From the NCBI GenBank assembly GCA_003248935.1, contig QFQF01000001.1, forward strand, positions 248,001 through 312,000: a DNA stretch of 64,000 bases, read 5' to 3'. A program made the position numbers and the translations under genes. The notes below the pieces were generated by a model. The model did not search any database. It saw only the letters and a program-made list of their open reading frames with translations, and was not told where the DNA came from. The stretch is from Sphingobium sp. (lineage in GTDB: Bacteria > Pseudomonadota > Alphaproteobacteria > Sphingomonadales > Sphingomonadaceae). Below, piece after piece: positions 36,890-45,113 of this stretch. Numbering within the stretch: the stretch's first letter is position 1; every line of letters starts with the position of its first letter.

Positions 36890-38043
36890 ACCTGCACTCT
36901 TTCCAAAATGCGGGCGGCCGCCGCGCGTGCGCTCCGGTCCGCTGCAAGGACATCCTCGATGTCGCGCGGAGGGCCCGCGCTGTGTTGCGAGAGTGTTTCC
37001 TCCACAATCATGGCGATTTCAAGGAAGCCGATGCGCCCCGCCAGGAAGCCTGCCACGGCGACCTCGTTGGCGGCGTTGAGGACGGCCGGGCTGACGCCCC
37101 CCGCCTCTGCTGCCTGCCGCGCCAGACGCAGCGCCGGAAAGCGTTCCGGATCGGGTGCCTCGAACTCCAGCCGTCCGAGCACCGCCAGATCGAGCGGCGT
37201 ACAGGGCGTCGCCATCCGCTCGGGCCAGGCGAGCGCGTGGGCGATCGGCACCCGCATGTCGGGACTGCCCAGTTGCGCCAGCGTCGACCGGTCGCGAAAC
37301 TCGACGAGGGAATGGATCACCGACTGCGGATGCACCAGTATCTCGATGCGGTCGAGGCCGACGGGGAACAGGTGCGCGGCCTCGATCAGTTCCAGCCCCT
37401 TGTTCATCATCGTCGCGCTGTCGACGCTGATCTTCGCGCCCATCGACCAGTTCGGGTGGCGGACCGCCTCGGCCGGTGTCACCGCTCGCATCGCCTCCCG
37501 CGTGAACGCCCGGAACGGGCCACCGCTCGCGGTCAGGATGATGCGGCGCACCTCCGACAGGCGGCTGCCAGCCAGACACTGGAAGATCGCATTATGCTCG
37601 CTGTCCACGGGCAGCAGCGTCGCGCCGGATGCCCGGACCGCTTCCATCATCAGGCCGCCGGCGGACACCAGCGACTCCTTGTTGGCCAACGCAACCGTGC
37701 CACCGCCCTCGATCGCGGCAAGCGTCGGCTCAAGCCCCGCACAGCCGACGATCGCCGCCATCGTCCAGTCGGCGTCGAGCCGAGCGGCCTCGACCAGCGC
37801 CTGCGGGCCCGCCATCGCCTCGATACCCGATCCCGCCAGCGCCGTGACAAGGGCGGCATGACGTCCCTCCTCACCGATAACGGCAACGCGCGCCTTGTGG
37901 CGGACGGCGGCGGCGGCCAGCGCATCCACATCCCTGTGCGCGGTCAATGCGACCACTTCGTACCCGCCCGGATCACGCCCGATCAGATCGAGAGTCGATG
38001 TGCCGACCGATCCCGTCGCGCCAAAGACGGATACCCGCCGCAT
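36886..38043 (-). CDS. dxr: 1-deoxy-D-xylulose-5-phosphate reductoisomerase
   Basis: NADPH-dependent conversion of DXP to 2-C-methyl-D-erythritol-4-phosphate, the committed step of the MEP isoprenoid pathway. The 385 residues begin MRRVSVFGATGSVGTSTLDL with the NADPH-binding loop. They contain LLPVDSEHNAIFQ with metal and substrate ligands, and MMNKGLELIEAAHLF. ATG 38043 is one base after the cdsA stop. uppS nearby uses the downstream product, so the cluster joins isoprenoid supply to envelope synthesis. Confidence 0.97.
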   Translation of the reverse strand: MRRVSVFGATGSVGTSTLDLIGRDPGGYEVVALTAHRDVDALAAAAVRHKARVAVIGEEGRHAALVTALAGSGIEAMAGPQALVEAARLDADWTMAAIVGCAGLEPTLAAIEGGGTVALANKESLVSAGGLMMEAVRASGATLLPVDSEHNAIFQCLAGSRLSEVRRIILTASGGPFRAFTREAMRAVTPAEAVRHPNWSMGAKISVDSATMMNKGLELIEAAHLFPVGLDRIEILVHPQSVIHSLVEFRDRSTLAQLGSPDMRVPIAHALAWPERMATPCTPLDLAVLGRLEFEAPDPERFPALRLARQAAEAGGVSPAVLNAANEVAVAGFLAGRIGFLEIAMIVEETLSQHSAGPPRDIEDVLAADRSARAAAARILERVQV

Positions 38044-38044
38044 C

Positions 38045-38836
38045 TCAGACCAGCCCCGGCGCCAGGACCAGCAGCGCCGCGAGCGGCGCCGCGGCAACCG
38101 CACCGTCGAGCCGGTCGAGCACGCCGCCATGGCCGGGCAACAGCGTACCGCTGTCCTTCACGCCCGCGCGACGCTTGATCCAGCTCTCGAACAGGTCGCC
38201 GCCCTGCGCCGCGACTGCCAGCAGGCCGCTCGCGGCAGCAAGGCGCACGGGCAATCCCGCCAGCGCATTGAGCAGAAAGCCGAAGGCCAACGCGGCCGCC
38301 ACCCCTCCGGCGAGGCCCGACCAGGTCTTGGACGGGCTGATGCGCGGCGCAAGCTTCGGCCCACCGATCGCGCGTCCGGCGAAATAGGCGCCGATGTCGG
38401 TCGCCCAGACAAGGCCCAGCGCCCAGAAGGCGAGAAGCAGCCCACCGCCCGCCCCGCCGGTCGCGGATTGAAACCGCAGCAGCAGCAGCGAAAGGATCGG
38501 CACGACTACATAGATGACGCCGACCGCGATCACGGAGGAACGGGTCGCGATCCAGGCGAACAGCGCAGCGCCGATCATCAGACCAAGCGCCAGGAAAGAC
38601 GGCCCGGCCGCCAGCGGATCCGGCGCCATGATCGCGAGCGGTACGCAGACGGCAAACATGGAGAGCCGCTTCTGCCGTGCGTCCGCACCCATCAGGTCGG
38701 CCCACTCGCCCTGCATCAGCACGCCCGCGATCGACACCAGTATCCAGAACGGAATGCCGCCCGCCACCAGCGCGCCCACTGCAACACAGATGAGCGCGAC
38801 ACCAACGACCGCTCGCGTCTGAAGTTCGCTCGCCAT
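38045..38836 (-). CDS. cdsA: Phosphatidate cytidylyltransferase
   Basis: Makes CDP-diacylglycerol from phosphatidate and CTP, the substrate of PssA (also in this window). The 263-residue membrane protein has about seven hydrophobic helices and the C-terminal CdsA signature in SPSKTWSGLAGG...KDSGTLLPGHGGVLDRLDG near residues 160-250. Start ATG 38836 is 5 bases after uppS; an open frame continues upstream only because it runs into uppS. Confidence 0.94.
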   Translation of the reverse strand: MASELQTRAVVGVALICVAVGALVAGGIPFWILVSIAGVLMQGEWADLMGADARQKRLSMFAVCVPLAIMAPDPLAAGPSFLALGLMIGAALFAWIATRSSVIAVGVIYVVVPILSLLLLRFQSATGGAGGGLLLAFWALGLVWATDIGAYFAGRAIGGPKLAPRISPSKTWSGLAGGVAAALAFGFLLNALAGLPVRLAAASGLLAVAAQGGDLFESWIKRRAGVKDSGTLLPGHGGVLDRLDGAVAAAPLAALLVLAPGLV

Positions 38837-38841
38837 GCGGA

Positions 38842-39582
38842 TCAGAGGCCGCCGAAGCGCCGCTCGCGTTCCTTGAACGTCGAGAGCGCCTGCGCCAGTG
38901 CGTCGGCGTCGAAATCGGGCCAGAGCATGTCGGTGAAATAGAGCTCTGCATAGGCGGCCTGCCACAGCATGAAATTGCTGAGGCGCTGCTCGCCTGAGGT
39001 GCGGATCAGCAGGTCAAGCGGCGGCAGGTCGGCGGTATCGAGACTGGCGGCGATCTGTTCGGGGCCGATATCCCCCGGCGCCAGTTCTCCGGCAGCGACG
39101 CGCGTGGCCAGCGCCTGCGCCGCCCGCACCATCTCGTCCTGCGATCCGTAATTCAGGGCCACGGTCAGGGTGGAGCCGCCGTTGCCGGCTGTCCGCGCCA
39201 TCGCATCCTCGATCAGGCGGACCAGCGACGCGTCGAGCGCGCGGTAGTTGCCGATGATACGCAGACGCATGTCGTTGGCGTGGAATTCATCGACATCGGA
39301 CCGGATGAAGGCGCCGAGCAACCCCATGAGGTCCGCAACCTCCGTTGCCGGTCGCTTCCAGTTCTCGGAGGAAAAGGCGTAGAGCGTCAGGCATTCGAGG
39401 CCCAGGTCGCGCGCCGCCCGCGCGGTGCGGCGTACCGCTTCCACGCCCGCGCGGTGACCCGCGATGCGCGGCAGGAAACGCTTCTTCGCCCAGCGTCCGT
39501 TGCCGTCCATGATGATGGCGACATGCCGCGCGCCATGATCGACGACGGGGACAGGGAGGGTGCGCTTTGCCTTGCTAGCCAC
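38842..39582 (-). CDS. uppS: Isoprenyl (undecaprenyl) diphosphate synthase
   Basis: Condenses farnesyl diphosphate with isopentenyl diphosphates in cis to form the C50-C55 lipid carrier for peptidoglycan and O-antigen. The 246 residues carry the signature IIMDGNGRWAKKR at 24-36 with catalytic Asp, AGHRAGVEAVRR, and the C-terminal RTSGEQRLSNFMLWQ. The start is GTG at 39582, with AGGG 7 bases before it. Confidence 0.95.
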   Translation of the reverse strand: MASKAKRTLPVPVVDHGARHVAIIMDGNGRWAKKRFLPRIAGHRAGVEAVRRTARAARDLGLECLTLYAFSSENWKRPATEVADLMGLLGAFIRSDVDEFHANDMRLRIIGNYRALDASLVRLIEDAMARTAGNGGSTLTVALNYGSQDEMVRAAQALATRVAAGELAPGDIGPEQIAASLDTADLPPLDLLIRTSGEQRLSNFMLWQAAYAELYFTDMLWPDFDADALAQALSTFKERERRFGGL

Positions 39583-39610
39583 GGAACAACCCTATGCGCC
39601 GATTCGCGCG

Positions 39611-40168
39611 TTATTGGCCAAGGATTTCTTTTTCCTTCGCCGCAGCGGCGGCATCGACGTCCGCGATCGTGCTGTCGGTCATCTTCTGCACTTCGGTTTC
39701 CAGCCGCTTGCGCTCGTCCTCGCTGATCTCGCCCTTCTTCTCATCGGTCTTCAGGCTGTCCATGCCGTCACGGCGGACGTTGCGCACGGCAATCCGCGCG
39801 CCCTCGGCATATTTGCTGGCCAGCTTCGCCAGTTCCTTGCGGCGCTCCTCGGTCAGGTCGGGGATCGGCAGGCGCAGCGTCGTGCCATCCGTGATCGGGT
39901 TGAGGCCGAGGCCCGCCGAGCGGATCGCCTTCTCGACGGGGGTGACGTTGCTCTTGTCCCACACCTGCACCGAGAGCATGCGCGGCTCTGGCGCGGAGAC
40001 GGTCGCGACCTGATTGAGCGGCATGTGCGCGCCATAGACCTCGACCGTGATCGGATCGAGCAGGGCGACGTTCGCACGTCCGGTGCGCAGGCCGGTCAGA
40101 TCGCCCTTCAGGGATTCGACGGCCCCCGCCATGCGGCGCTCCAGGTCGGCCTTGTTATATTGCGGCAT
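39611..40168 (-). CDS. frr: Ribosome recycling factor
   Basis: Splits post-termination ribosomes together with EF-G. The 185 residues match RRF length, with LKGDLTGLRTGRANVALLD, the IPDLTEERRKEL segment, and RNVRRDGMDSLK. The ATG at 40168 is one base after the pyrH stop, in the conserved tsf-pyrH-frr order. Confidence 0.97.
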   Translation of the reverse strand: MPQYNKADLERRMAGAVESLKGDLTGLRTGRANVALLDPITVEVYGAHMPLNQVATVSAPEPRMLSVQVWDKSNVTPVEKAIRSAGLGLNPITDGTTLRLPIPDLTEERRKELAKLASKYAEGARIAVRNVRRDGMDSLKTDEKKGEISEDERKRLETEVQKMTDSTIADVDAAAAAKEKEILGQ

Positions 40169-40169
40169 C

Positions 40170-40895
40170 TTACTTCTCCTGACTCTGGACGATCGTCGCC
40201 ACGCCTTCGCCCGCCAGCACCTTGGCCAGATTGCCCTGCTCGCGGATATTGAAGACGACGATGGGAATGTTGCTGTCGCGGCACAGCGCGATGGCGCTGG
40301 CATCCATGACCTTCAGATTGTCCGCGAGAACCGTGTCGTAACTCACTGTTTCGTAACGGACGGCATCCGGCACCTTCTTGGGATCGGCATTGTAGACGCC
40401 ATCGACCGAGGTGCCCTTGAACAGGGCATCGCACTTCATCTCGGCCGCGCGCAGGGCCGCGCCGCTGTCCGTCGTGAAGAATGGCGAGCCGACGCCCGCC
40501 GCGAAGATGACCACGCGCCCCTTTTCCAGGTGGCGCTCGGCCCGGCGGCGGATGAACGGTTCGCAGACCGACGCCATGGGAATGGCGGACTGGACGCGCG
40601 TATCGATGCCGATCTGCTCGAGCGCATTCTGCACGGCGAGTGCATTCATCACCGTCGCCAGCATGCCCATATAATCGGCGGTCGCCCGCTCGAAGCCCTT
40701 GGCCGCCGCCGCGAGGCCACGGAAGATGTTGCCGCCGCCCACGACGACACACAGCTCGAAACCATTTGCCCTCGCATCGGCGATCTCACCCGCGACCCGC
40801 GCGGTCACCGCCGGATCGATCGCCAGGCCATCGGGGCCCATCAGCACTTCGCCGGACAGCTTGAGGAGAATACGCTTGTAGGTCGGGCGGGTCAT
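40170..40895 (-). CDS. pyrH: Uridylate kinase
   Basis: Phosphorylates UMP to UDP as a hexamer of the amino-acid-kinase fold. The 241 residues begin with RILLKLSGEVLMG, and contain VVGGGNIFRG and GTSVDGVYNADPKK near 165-178. It lies between tsf (160-base gap containing two hairpins) and frr. Confidence 0.97.
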   Translation of the reverse strand: MTRPTYKRILLKLSGEVLMGPDGLAIDPAVTARVAGEIADARANGFELCVVVGGGNIFRGLAAAAKGFERATADYMGMLATVMNALAVQNALEQIGIDTRVQSAIPMASVCEPFIRRRAERHLEKGRVVIFAAGVGSPFFTTDSGAALRAAEMKCDALFKGTSVDGVYNADPKKVPDAVRYETVSYDTVLADNLKVMDASAIALCRDSNIPIVVFNIREQGNLAKVLAGEGVATIVQSQEK

Positions 40896-40934
40896 GCAGG
40901 GTTCCGGTTCGGGAGTAAGCGGGCGGGCAAGGAA

Positions 40935-40988
40935 ATGGCGCGCACCTTAGGGAGTGCGCGCCATGATGTGAAGCGGGGTTTTCCCCGC
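40935..40988 (-). other. Two hairpins in the tsf-pyrH gap
   Basis: An 11-bp perfect stem (ATGGCGCGCAC at 40935-40945 with 40954-40964, 8-base loop) and a GCGGGG/CCCCGC stem with TTTT loop (40973-40988). On the minus strand they follow tsf. No T-tract follows, so partial termination or RNA processing is more likely than full termination. Confidence 0.5.
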
Positions 40989-41055
40989 GCGATCCATCCC
41001 GCGCCGTACCGCGCCCGGTGGGCGTGGCAGCGCGGACGGACCGCCTATAGGATCG

Positions 41056-41985
41056 TCAGGAAACGCCCGCGGCCGCAGCGACCTCGGCCGCGAAGTCGCT
41101 GACTTCCTTCTCGATGCCTTCGCCCAGCTGGAAGCGGACGTAGCTCTTGAGCGCGATCGACTTGCCCGCGTCCTTCGCCGCCTTTGCGACGACGTCACCG
41201 ACCGGGGTTTTGTTGTCCATCACGAACAGCTGGCTGAGCAGCGCATTCTCCTTGGCGAACTTCGCCACGGCGCCGTCGACCATCTTGGCAACGATCTCGG
41301 CCGGCTTGCCGGACTCGGCCGCCTTTTCGGCTGCGATCGCACGCTCGCGCTCCAGCAGGGCCGGATCGATGTCGGACGCGGCCAGCGCCAGCGGGAAAGC
41401 GGCGGCGATGTGCATCGCGATCTGCTTGCCCAGCGGCTCCAGCACGTCGGCACCGGCATCACCCTCCAGCGCGACCAGCACGCCGATCTTGCCCAGACCC
41501 GGCGCCGCAGCGTTGTGGACGTAGGGAACGACGACACCCTGGCTCACCTCGACCTGCGCGATACGGCGCAGTGTCTGGTTCTCACCGATGGTGGCGATGT
41601 TCGCGACCAGCTTCTCGGCCACCGTGCCGCCGGAGGGATAGCCCTCTGCGGACAGCGCCTCGACCTCGGTCGTCCCGCTCTTCAGCGCGATGCCGGAGAC
41701 GGTGCGGACGAAATCCTGGAACTGATCGTTCTTCGCGACGAAGTCGGTCTCGCTGTTCACCTCGACAGCGACACCCTTCGTGCCGGTAACGGCAACGCCG
41801 ACCAGCCCCTCGGCCGCGGTGCGGCTCGACTTCTTCTGGGCAGCGGCCAGACCCTTGGCGCGCAGCCAGTCGGTCGCCGCCTCGATATCGCCATTCGCTT
41901 CGGTCAGGGCCTTCTTGCAATCCATCATGCCCGCACCCGAACGGTCGCGCAGTTCCTTGACGGCAGCGGCGGTAATCTCGGCCAT
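41056..41985 (-). CDS. tsf: Elongation factor Ts
   Basis: Guanine nucleotide exchange factor for EF-Tu. The 309 residues start MAEITAAAVKELRDRSGAGM with the UBA-like N-terminal domain, and include MMDCKKALTEANGD and TDFVAKNDQFQ. The ATG at 41985 is used; the in-frame codon at 42012 would add a 9-residue non-conserved tail. It is co-transcribed with rpsB. Confidence 0.97.
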   Translation of the reverse strand: MAEITAAAVKELRDRSGAGMMDCKKALTEANGDIEAATDWLRAKGLAAAQKKSSRTAAEGLVGVAVTGTKGVAVEVNSETDFVAKNDQFQDFVRTVSGIALKSGTTEVEALSAEGYPSGGTVAEKLVANIATIGENQTLRRIAQVEVSQGVVVPYVHNAAAPGLGKIGVLVALEGDAGADVLEPLGKQIAMHIAAAFPLALAASDIDPALLERERAIAAEKAAESGKPAEIVAKMVDGAVAKFAKENALLSQLFVMDNKTPVGDVVAKAAKDAGKSIALKSYVRFQLGEGIEKEVSDFAAEVAAAAGVS

Positions 41986-42029
41986 GCTTCGGCTCCCAAT
42001 GCTTGTGTTCAATGTTTCAAATAAACGGC

Positions 42030-42058
42030 AGGGCGCGTTCCCTTCAGGAGCGCGCCCT
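42030..42058 (-). other. Hairpin between rpsB and tsf
   Basis: AGGGCGCG at 42030-42037 pairs with CGCGCCCT at 42051-42058 in the 105-base gap. Position matches the partial terminator or attenuator known between rpsB and tsf in other bacteria; no T-run is present here. Confidence 0.5.
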
Positions 42059-42090
42059 ACCCGGTCAACTTTGCAATTCAGCGAAAGCGA

Positions 42091-42849
42091 TCAGGCTTCG
42101 GCGGCCACCTCTTCGGCGACCGGCTCGTCCAGCGCGCCGAGGTCGACACCGGCGGCCTGCTGCGCACCACGGTTGCCACGGGTCGCGGCAGCCGCGACGG
42201 CATCGCAGTACAGACGGATCGCACGGCTCGCGTCATCGTTCGCGGGCACCGGGAAAGCGATGCCATCGGGCGAGACGTTCGAATCGAGGATCGCGACGAC
42301 CGGGATACCCAGCGTGTTGGCCTCCTTGATCGCCAGCTCTTCCTTGTTCGCGTCGATGACGAACATGATGTCGGGAATGCCGCCCATGTCGCGAATGCCG
42401 CCGAGCGACAGCTCCAGCTTGTCGCGCTCGCGGGTCATCTGAAGGACTTCCTTCTTGGTGAGGCCGTGGGTGTCGCCCGACAGCTTCTCCTCAAGCGTCT
42501 TCAGACGCTTGATCGATCCCGAGATGGTCTTCCAGTTGGTGAGCATGCCGCCCAGCCAGCGATGGTTGACGAAGTGCTGGCCCGACTTGCGCGCCGCTTC
42601 GGCGATCGGATCCTGCGCCTGGCGCTTCGTGCCGACGAACAGCACCTTGCCGCCCTGGGCGACGCTGGCCGACACAAAGTCGAGCGCACGCGCGAACAGC
42701 GGCACGGTCTGCGACAGGTCGAGGATGTGGATGCCGTTACGATCGCCGAAGATGTACGGCTTCATACGGGGGTTCCAGCGGTGGGTCTGGTGGCCGAAAT
42801 GTGCGCCGGCCTCGATCAACTGCTGCATGGTGACGACGGGAGTCGCCAT
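42091..42849 (-). CDS. rpsB: 30S ribosomal protein S2
   Basis: A 252-residue small-subunit protein. It starts MATPVVTMQQLIEAGAHFGH, with HRWNPRMKPYIFGDRNGIHI and WLGGMLTNWKTI later. ATG 42849 has AAGGAG 8 bases upstream; a TTG two codons earlier is less likely. The acidic C-terminal tail (EPVAEEVAAEA) is typical of alphaproteobacterial S2. It heads the leftward translation/envelope cluster and now has a transposon just upstream of its promoter. Confidence 0.97.
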   Translation of the reverse strand: MATPVVTMQQLIEAGAHFGHQTHRWNPRMKPYIFGDRNGIHILDLSQTVPLFARALDFVSASVAQGGKVLFVGTKRQAQDPIAEAARKSGQHFVNHRWLGGMLTNWKTISGSIKRLKTLEEKLSGDTHGLTKKEVLQMTRERDKLELSLGGIRDMGGIPDIMFVIDANKEELAIKEANTLGIPVVAILDSNVSPDGIAFPVPANDDASRAIRLYCDAVAAAATRGNRGAQQAAGVDLGALDEPVAEEVAAEA

Positions 42850-42944
42850 AATCAATTCTCCTTCCGGTTGGGCCTCTGGGAATCAGTAACCGGACGATCC
42901 GCCCGGCACCGGTATGTGCGATTCCCATGTGGGTTAGGAGCACG

Positions 42945-42973
42945 CCCTTAGCGGCACGCGCGCCCCTTGGCAA
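42945..42973 (-). promoter_or_regulatory. Candidate rpsB promoter
   Basis: On the minus strand TTGCCA (42973-42968) and TAAGGG (42950-42945) are 17 bases apart, about 95 bases before the rpsB start. The transposon target duplication begins 8 bases upstream of the -35, so the promoter core is intact. Confidence 0.5.
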
Positions 42974-42980
42974 GACCAAC

Positions 42981-42988
42981 GATCGGTG
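42981..42988. repeat. Target site duplication, left copy
   Basis: GATCGGTG immediately outside the left terminal inverted repeat; an identical copy is at 46436-46443. Eight bases fits IS1-family insertion. Confidence 0.92.
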
Positions 42989-43011
42989 GGTAGTGGGTCA
43001 GTTTGAAATCT
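42989..43011 (+). repeat. Left terminal inverted repeat of the transposon
   Basis: 23 bases that match the right end (46413-46435) perfectly in inverted orientation. Confidence 0.93.
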
Positions 43012-43040
43012 AGCCTGCAATCTCACGCCAGCCACGCTAT

Positions 43041-43265
43041 ATGGGGTTCATGAGTGCGACTGACCGATGGGAAATGGACCTCACGTGCCCTGATTGCGGC
43101 GCGATCGGAACTGCGGACGCATTCCAGTATGAGGGCTGGTCGTTTGCTAGCGATAGCCGGACACATTTCTCGTCGGTGACGCCCGGTTTCAGGATTGAAT
43201 CTCCAATGAGCAAGCATAAGAGCGCCAAGATTTTTTGCGAGCAATGCGGGACGCAAGTTAAATGA
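43041..43265 (+). CDS. Zinc-ribbon miniprotein (transposon cargo)
   Basis: A 74-residue protein with two CxxC pairs, CPDCG near residue 16 and CEQCG near residue 67, as in a zinc ribbon with a long insertion between knuckles. No family name is recognised. ATG 43041 or the in-frame ATG 43050 may be the start; neither has a strong ribosome site. Its stop overlaps the next ATG (ATGA), so the two small genes are coupled. It begins 30 bases inside the left transposon end. Possible roles are nucleic-acid binding or regulation; none is shown. Confidence 0.6.
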   Translation: MGFMSATDRWEMDLTCPDCGAIGTADAFQYEGWSFASDSRTHFSSVTPGFRIESPMSKHKSAKIFCEQCGTQVK

Positions 43266-43483
43266 CCAAACCCCCGAAGCGCCCTCGCGATCCGAACCAG
43301 CTTGCGAAGCTTATGGTCGATATCGCGACTGGCGAAGAAGCTGCCCCAGAAGTCGCGCCTACCATCGCACGAGCGAAAAAGGCGGGTCAGAAAGGCGGCC
43401 CAGCACGTGCAAAGGTTCTTACACCAGAACAGCGTTCTGAGATCGCCGCGCTTGCCGCTCAAGCGCGATGGAAGAAGGGTTAG
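43262..43483 (+). CDS. Small basic protein, histone-H1-like C-terminus (transposon cargo)
   Basis: A 73-residue lysine/arginine/alanine-rich protein. It begins MTKPPKRPRDPNQLAKLMVD and ends GGPARAKVLTPEQRSEIAAL then AAQARWKKG. This pattern recurs in small proteins of rhizobia and sphingomonads sometimes labelled histone-like, remembered and not verified. It is probably DNA- or RNA-binding. It is coupled to the zinc-ribbon gene and its last 4 bases overlap the stop of the convergent 157-residue gene. Confidence 0.65.
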   Translation: MTKPPKRPRDPNQLAKLMVDIATGEEAAPEVAPTIARAKKAGQKGGPARAKVLTPEQRSEIAALAAQARWKKG

Positions 43484-43953
43484 GCCGCGCTTCTCCCGTC
43501 CCAGAAGCGACGCTCCTCAACGTCATCTCGGAAATCCAGCAGCATCGGGATTGGCGGCTGCTCATTGTTCATGTCGTTGTAGACTTCAACGTCAGTAGCA
43601 AGCTGGACGCAATCCCCGACGATCTGTTCGCGACGCTGAATGAACGCCTTTTGCATATGGTCACGGGGTGCATGACCGAGAATGGCCCAGAAGGTATGCT
43701 GCACCCCGGCCTTATTGACGCGAACAGCGTGATTCTTTCGGTACCGGCGACCGAGGCTGTCGGTCCCGTATTCTTCGCGAAGCGCCCGCGCCATATCTTC
43801 CGCCAGCCGGCCGTAAGGGTCAGGATCGGGAACATCGATCATTCCGCGCGTGGCGCCCCAGATGACCGCATCGCGAGGCCGCGCAGGAAGGTAGCCATGC
43901 TCCTTCTCGTATTCGTGCCAGACCTTCTGAAGCTGCTCGTTATAGGTAGCCAC
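43480..43953 (-). CDS. Conserved 157-residue protein of unknown function (transposon cargo)
   Basis: A soluble protein starting (M)ATYNEQLQKVWHEYEKEHG. It has a charged middle (EDMARALREEYGTDSLGRRY), a KAGVQHTFWAILGHAPRDHM stretch, QRREQIVGDC, then DVEVYNDMN. I recall similar uncharacterised proteins in Rhizobiales, unverified. The GTG at 43953 has AAGGAGG 6 bases upstream, deciding the start over codons that overlap the antitoxin gene. It follows the antitoxin gene after 11 bases and is probably the third gene of the toxin-antitoxin operon. Confidence 0.7.
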   Translation of the reverse strand: MATYNEQLQKVWHEYEKEHGYLPARPRDAVIWGATRGMIDVPDPDPYGRLAEDMARALREEYGTDSLGRRYRKNHAVRVNKAGVQHTFWAILGHAPRDHMQKAFIQRREQIVGDCVQLATDVEVYNDMNNEQPPIPMLLDFRDDVEERRFWDGRSAA

Positions 43954-43964
43954 AATAACCCTCC

Positions 43965-45101
43965 TTAAAGCGAGGCCGACGCGGGGGCGCCCCATCCATC
44001 GACGACGCTTGCGGTAACCACGTGCTGGCGCACCTTTACTTTGTAGCGGGCGAGCCAGTTGTAGCGGTCCATCTTCCTTTGAAGCTGCCCAACCACGATT
44101 CCAGGATGACGCTGAATGCGGCGAGCGAAGCCGATGACGTCCTTTTCCGAGATAAACGGAAACTTCCTTGTGAAGAACGATTCAAGCTCATCTCGCGGCA
44201 CGCAAAAATGCGCTGCCGCTTCATTGGCAAGCCGCTCCTCTTCACTCTGGCCGCCTTCTTCACATCGTCCGGCATCGATATCGCTGTCGATAATAGCCGC
44301 CGTCATGCCGCCCATCCCGTCGCCGTTGAGAACATGCTCAAGCTCATGGCGAAGAACGAACCAGAAATTATCAATCCGGTCCTTAAGGGTCGACATGCCG
44401 ATCACCGGTGAAGTGTTGTCGAGCCAGAAGCACACGCCATCAATTCGCGTGTTCGGTAGGGTCTCCACAACAACAAATCTGATCCCGCATTCCGCCAGCA
44501 TGTGCGGAATGAAGCGCAGTTCCTCCGGGTCAACGGTATAGCGAGCAAGGTCAGCGACCAAGGCACAAAGCTTGGTTTTGGAATAGGCGGGAGCGGGCAT
44601 ATCGGCCGCGAGCTGGCGAACACGGTAAAGCCACGCGAGTTGCGTTGGCGTTGTTTCGCTGTAGTCGCTCTTGCTTGCAGCGTGCGCAAGGTGCTGCACT
44701 TCGCCTAGATCATTGGCGCAGAAAAACCGCATCAACTGCGTTTCCAGCAAGCCAATGTCGGTATCCTCCAGCCAACCACGTCGGATCATCTCGCGAACCG
44801 GATAGGTCGCCTGCAATTGCGCGCGCCGCGCGATGCTCGGGTCCGGCGCGCGCGCGTTCGACATTTCAAAGGCCTTCTGAAGATTGGCAAAATATTCGGC
44901 GGACACATCGAAAGCGTCGCCAAGGGCCTTTGCCATGTCCGGGCTGATCCCGCGCTTGCCGGAAACGATCATATTGACCGCCTGCTCGGGGCTACCGAGA
45001 ATATATGCCAAATCGCGCTGCGACCAACCACGCGCCTCCAACTCGTCGCGAATGAACTCGCCGGGGTGCGGGACATCAGTCAGGCAAGATGCAATGCTCA
45101 T
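43965..45101 (-). CDS. higA: HigA-type antitoxin fused to ImmA/IrrE zinc peptidase
   Basis: A 378-residue two-domain protein. Residues about 10-70 are a HigA/XRE helix-turn-helix (HPGEFIRDELEARGWSQRDL, then SGKRGISPDMAKAL). The C-terminal part is an ImmA/IrrE-like metallopeptidase with the zinc motif HELEH in FVLRHELEHVL near residue 250 and a downstream Glu in ERLANEAAAHFCVP. The first domain should bind the operon promoter and the toxin; the second may cleave a regulator. It lies 12 bases after the toxin gene. The toxin-first order is typical of higBA. The symbol is by family resemblance only. Confidence 0.85.
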   Translation of the reverse strand: MSIASCLTDVPHPGEFIRDELEARGWSQRDLAYILGSPEQAVNMIVSGKRGISPDMAKALGDAFDVSAEYFANLQKAFEMSNARAPDPSIARRAQLQATYPVREMIRRGWLEDTDIGLLETQLMRFFCANDLGEVQHLAHAASKSDYSETTPTQLAWLYRVRQLAADMPAPAYSKTKLCALVADLARYTVDPEELRFIPHMLAECGIRFVVVETLPNTRIDGVCFWLDNTSPVIGMSTLKDRIDNFWFVLRHELEHVLNGDGMGGMTAAIIDSDIDAGRCEEGGQSEEERLANEAAAHFCVPRDELESFFTRKFPFISEKDVIGFARRIQRHPGIVVGQLQRKMDRYNWLARYKVKVRQHVVTASVVDGWGAPASASL

Positions 45102-45113
45102 ATCGTCCCTTTC

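Noticed and set aside
35927..37861. 644-codon frame opposite rseP and dxr
   Set aside because: It spans two convincing genes in antisense, which argues against coding.
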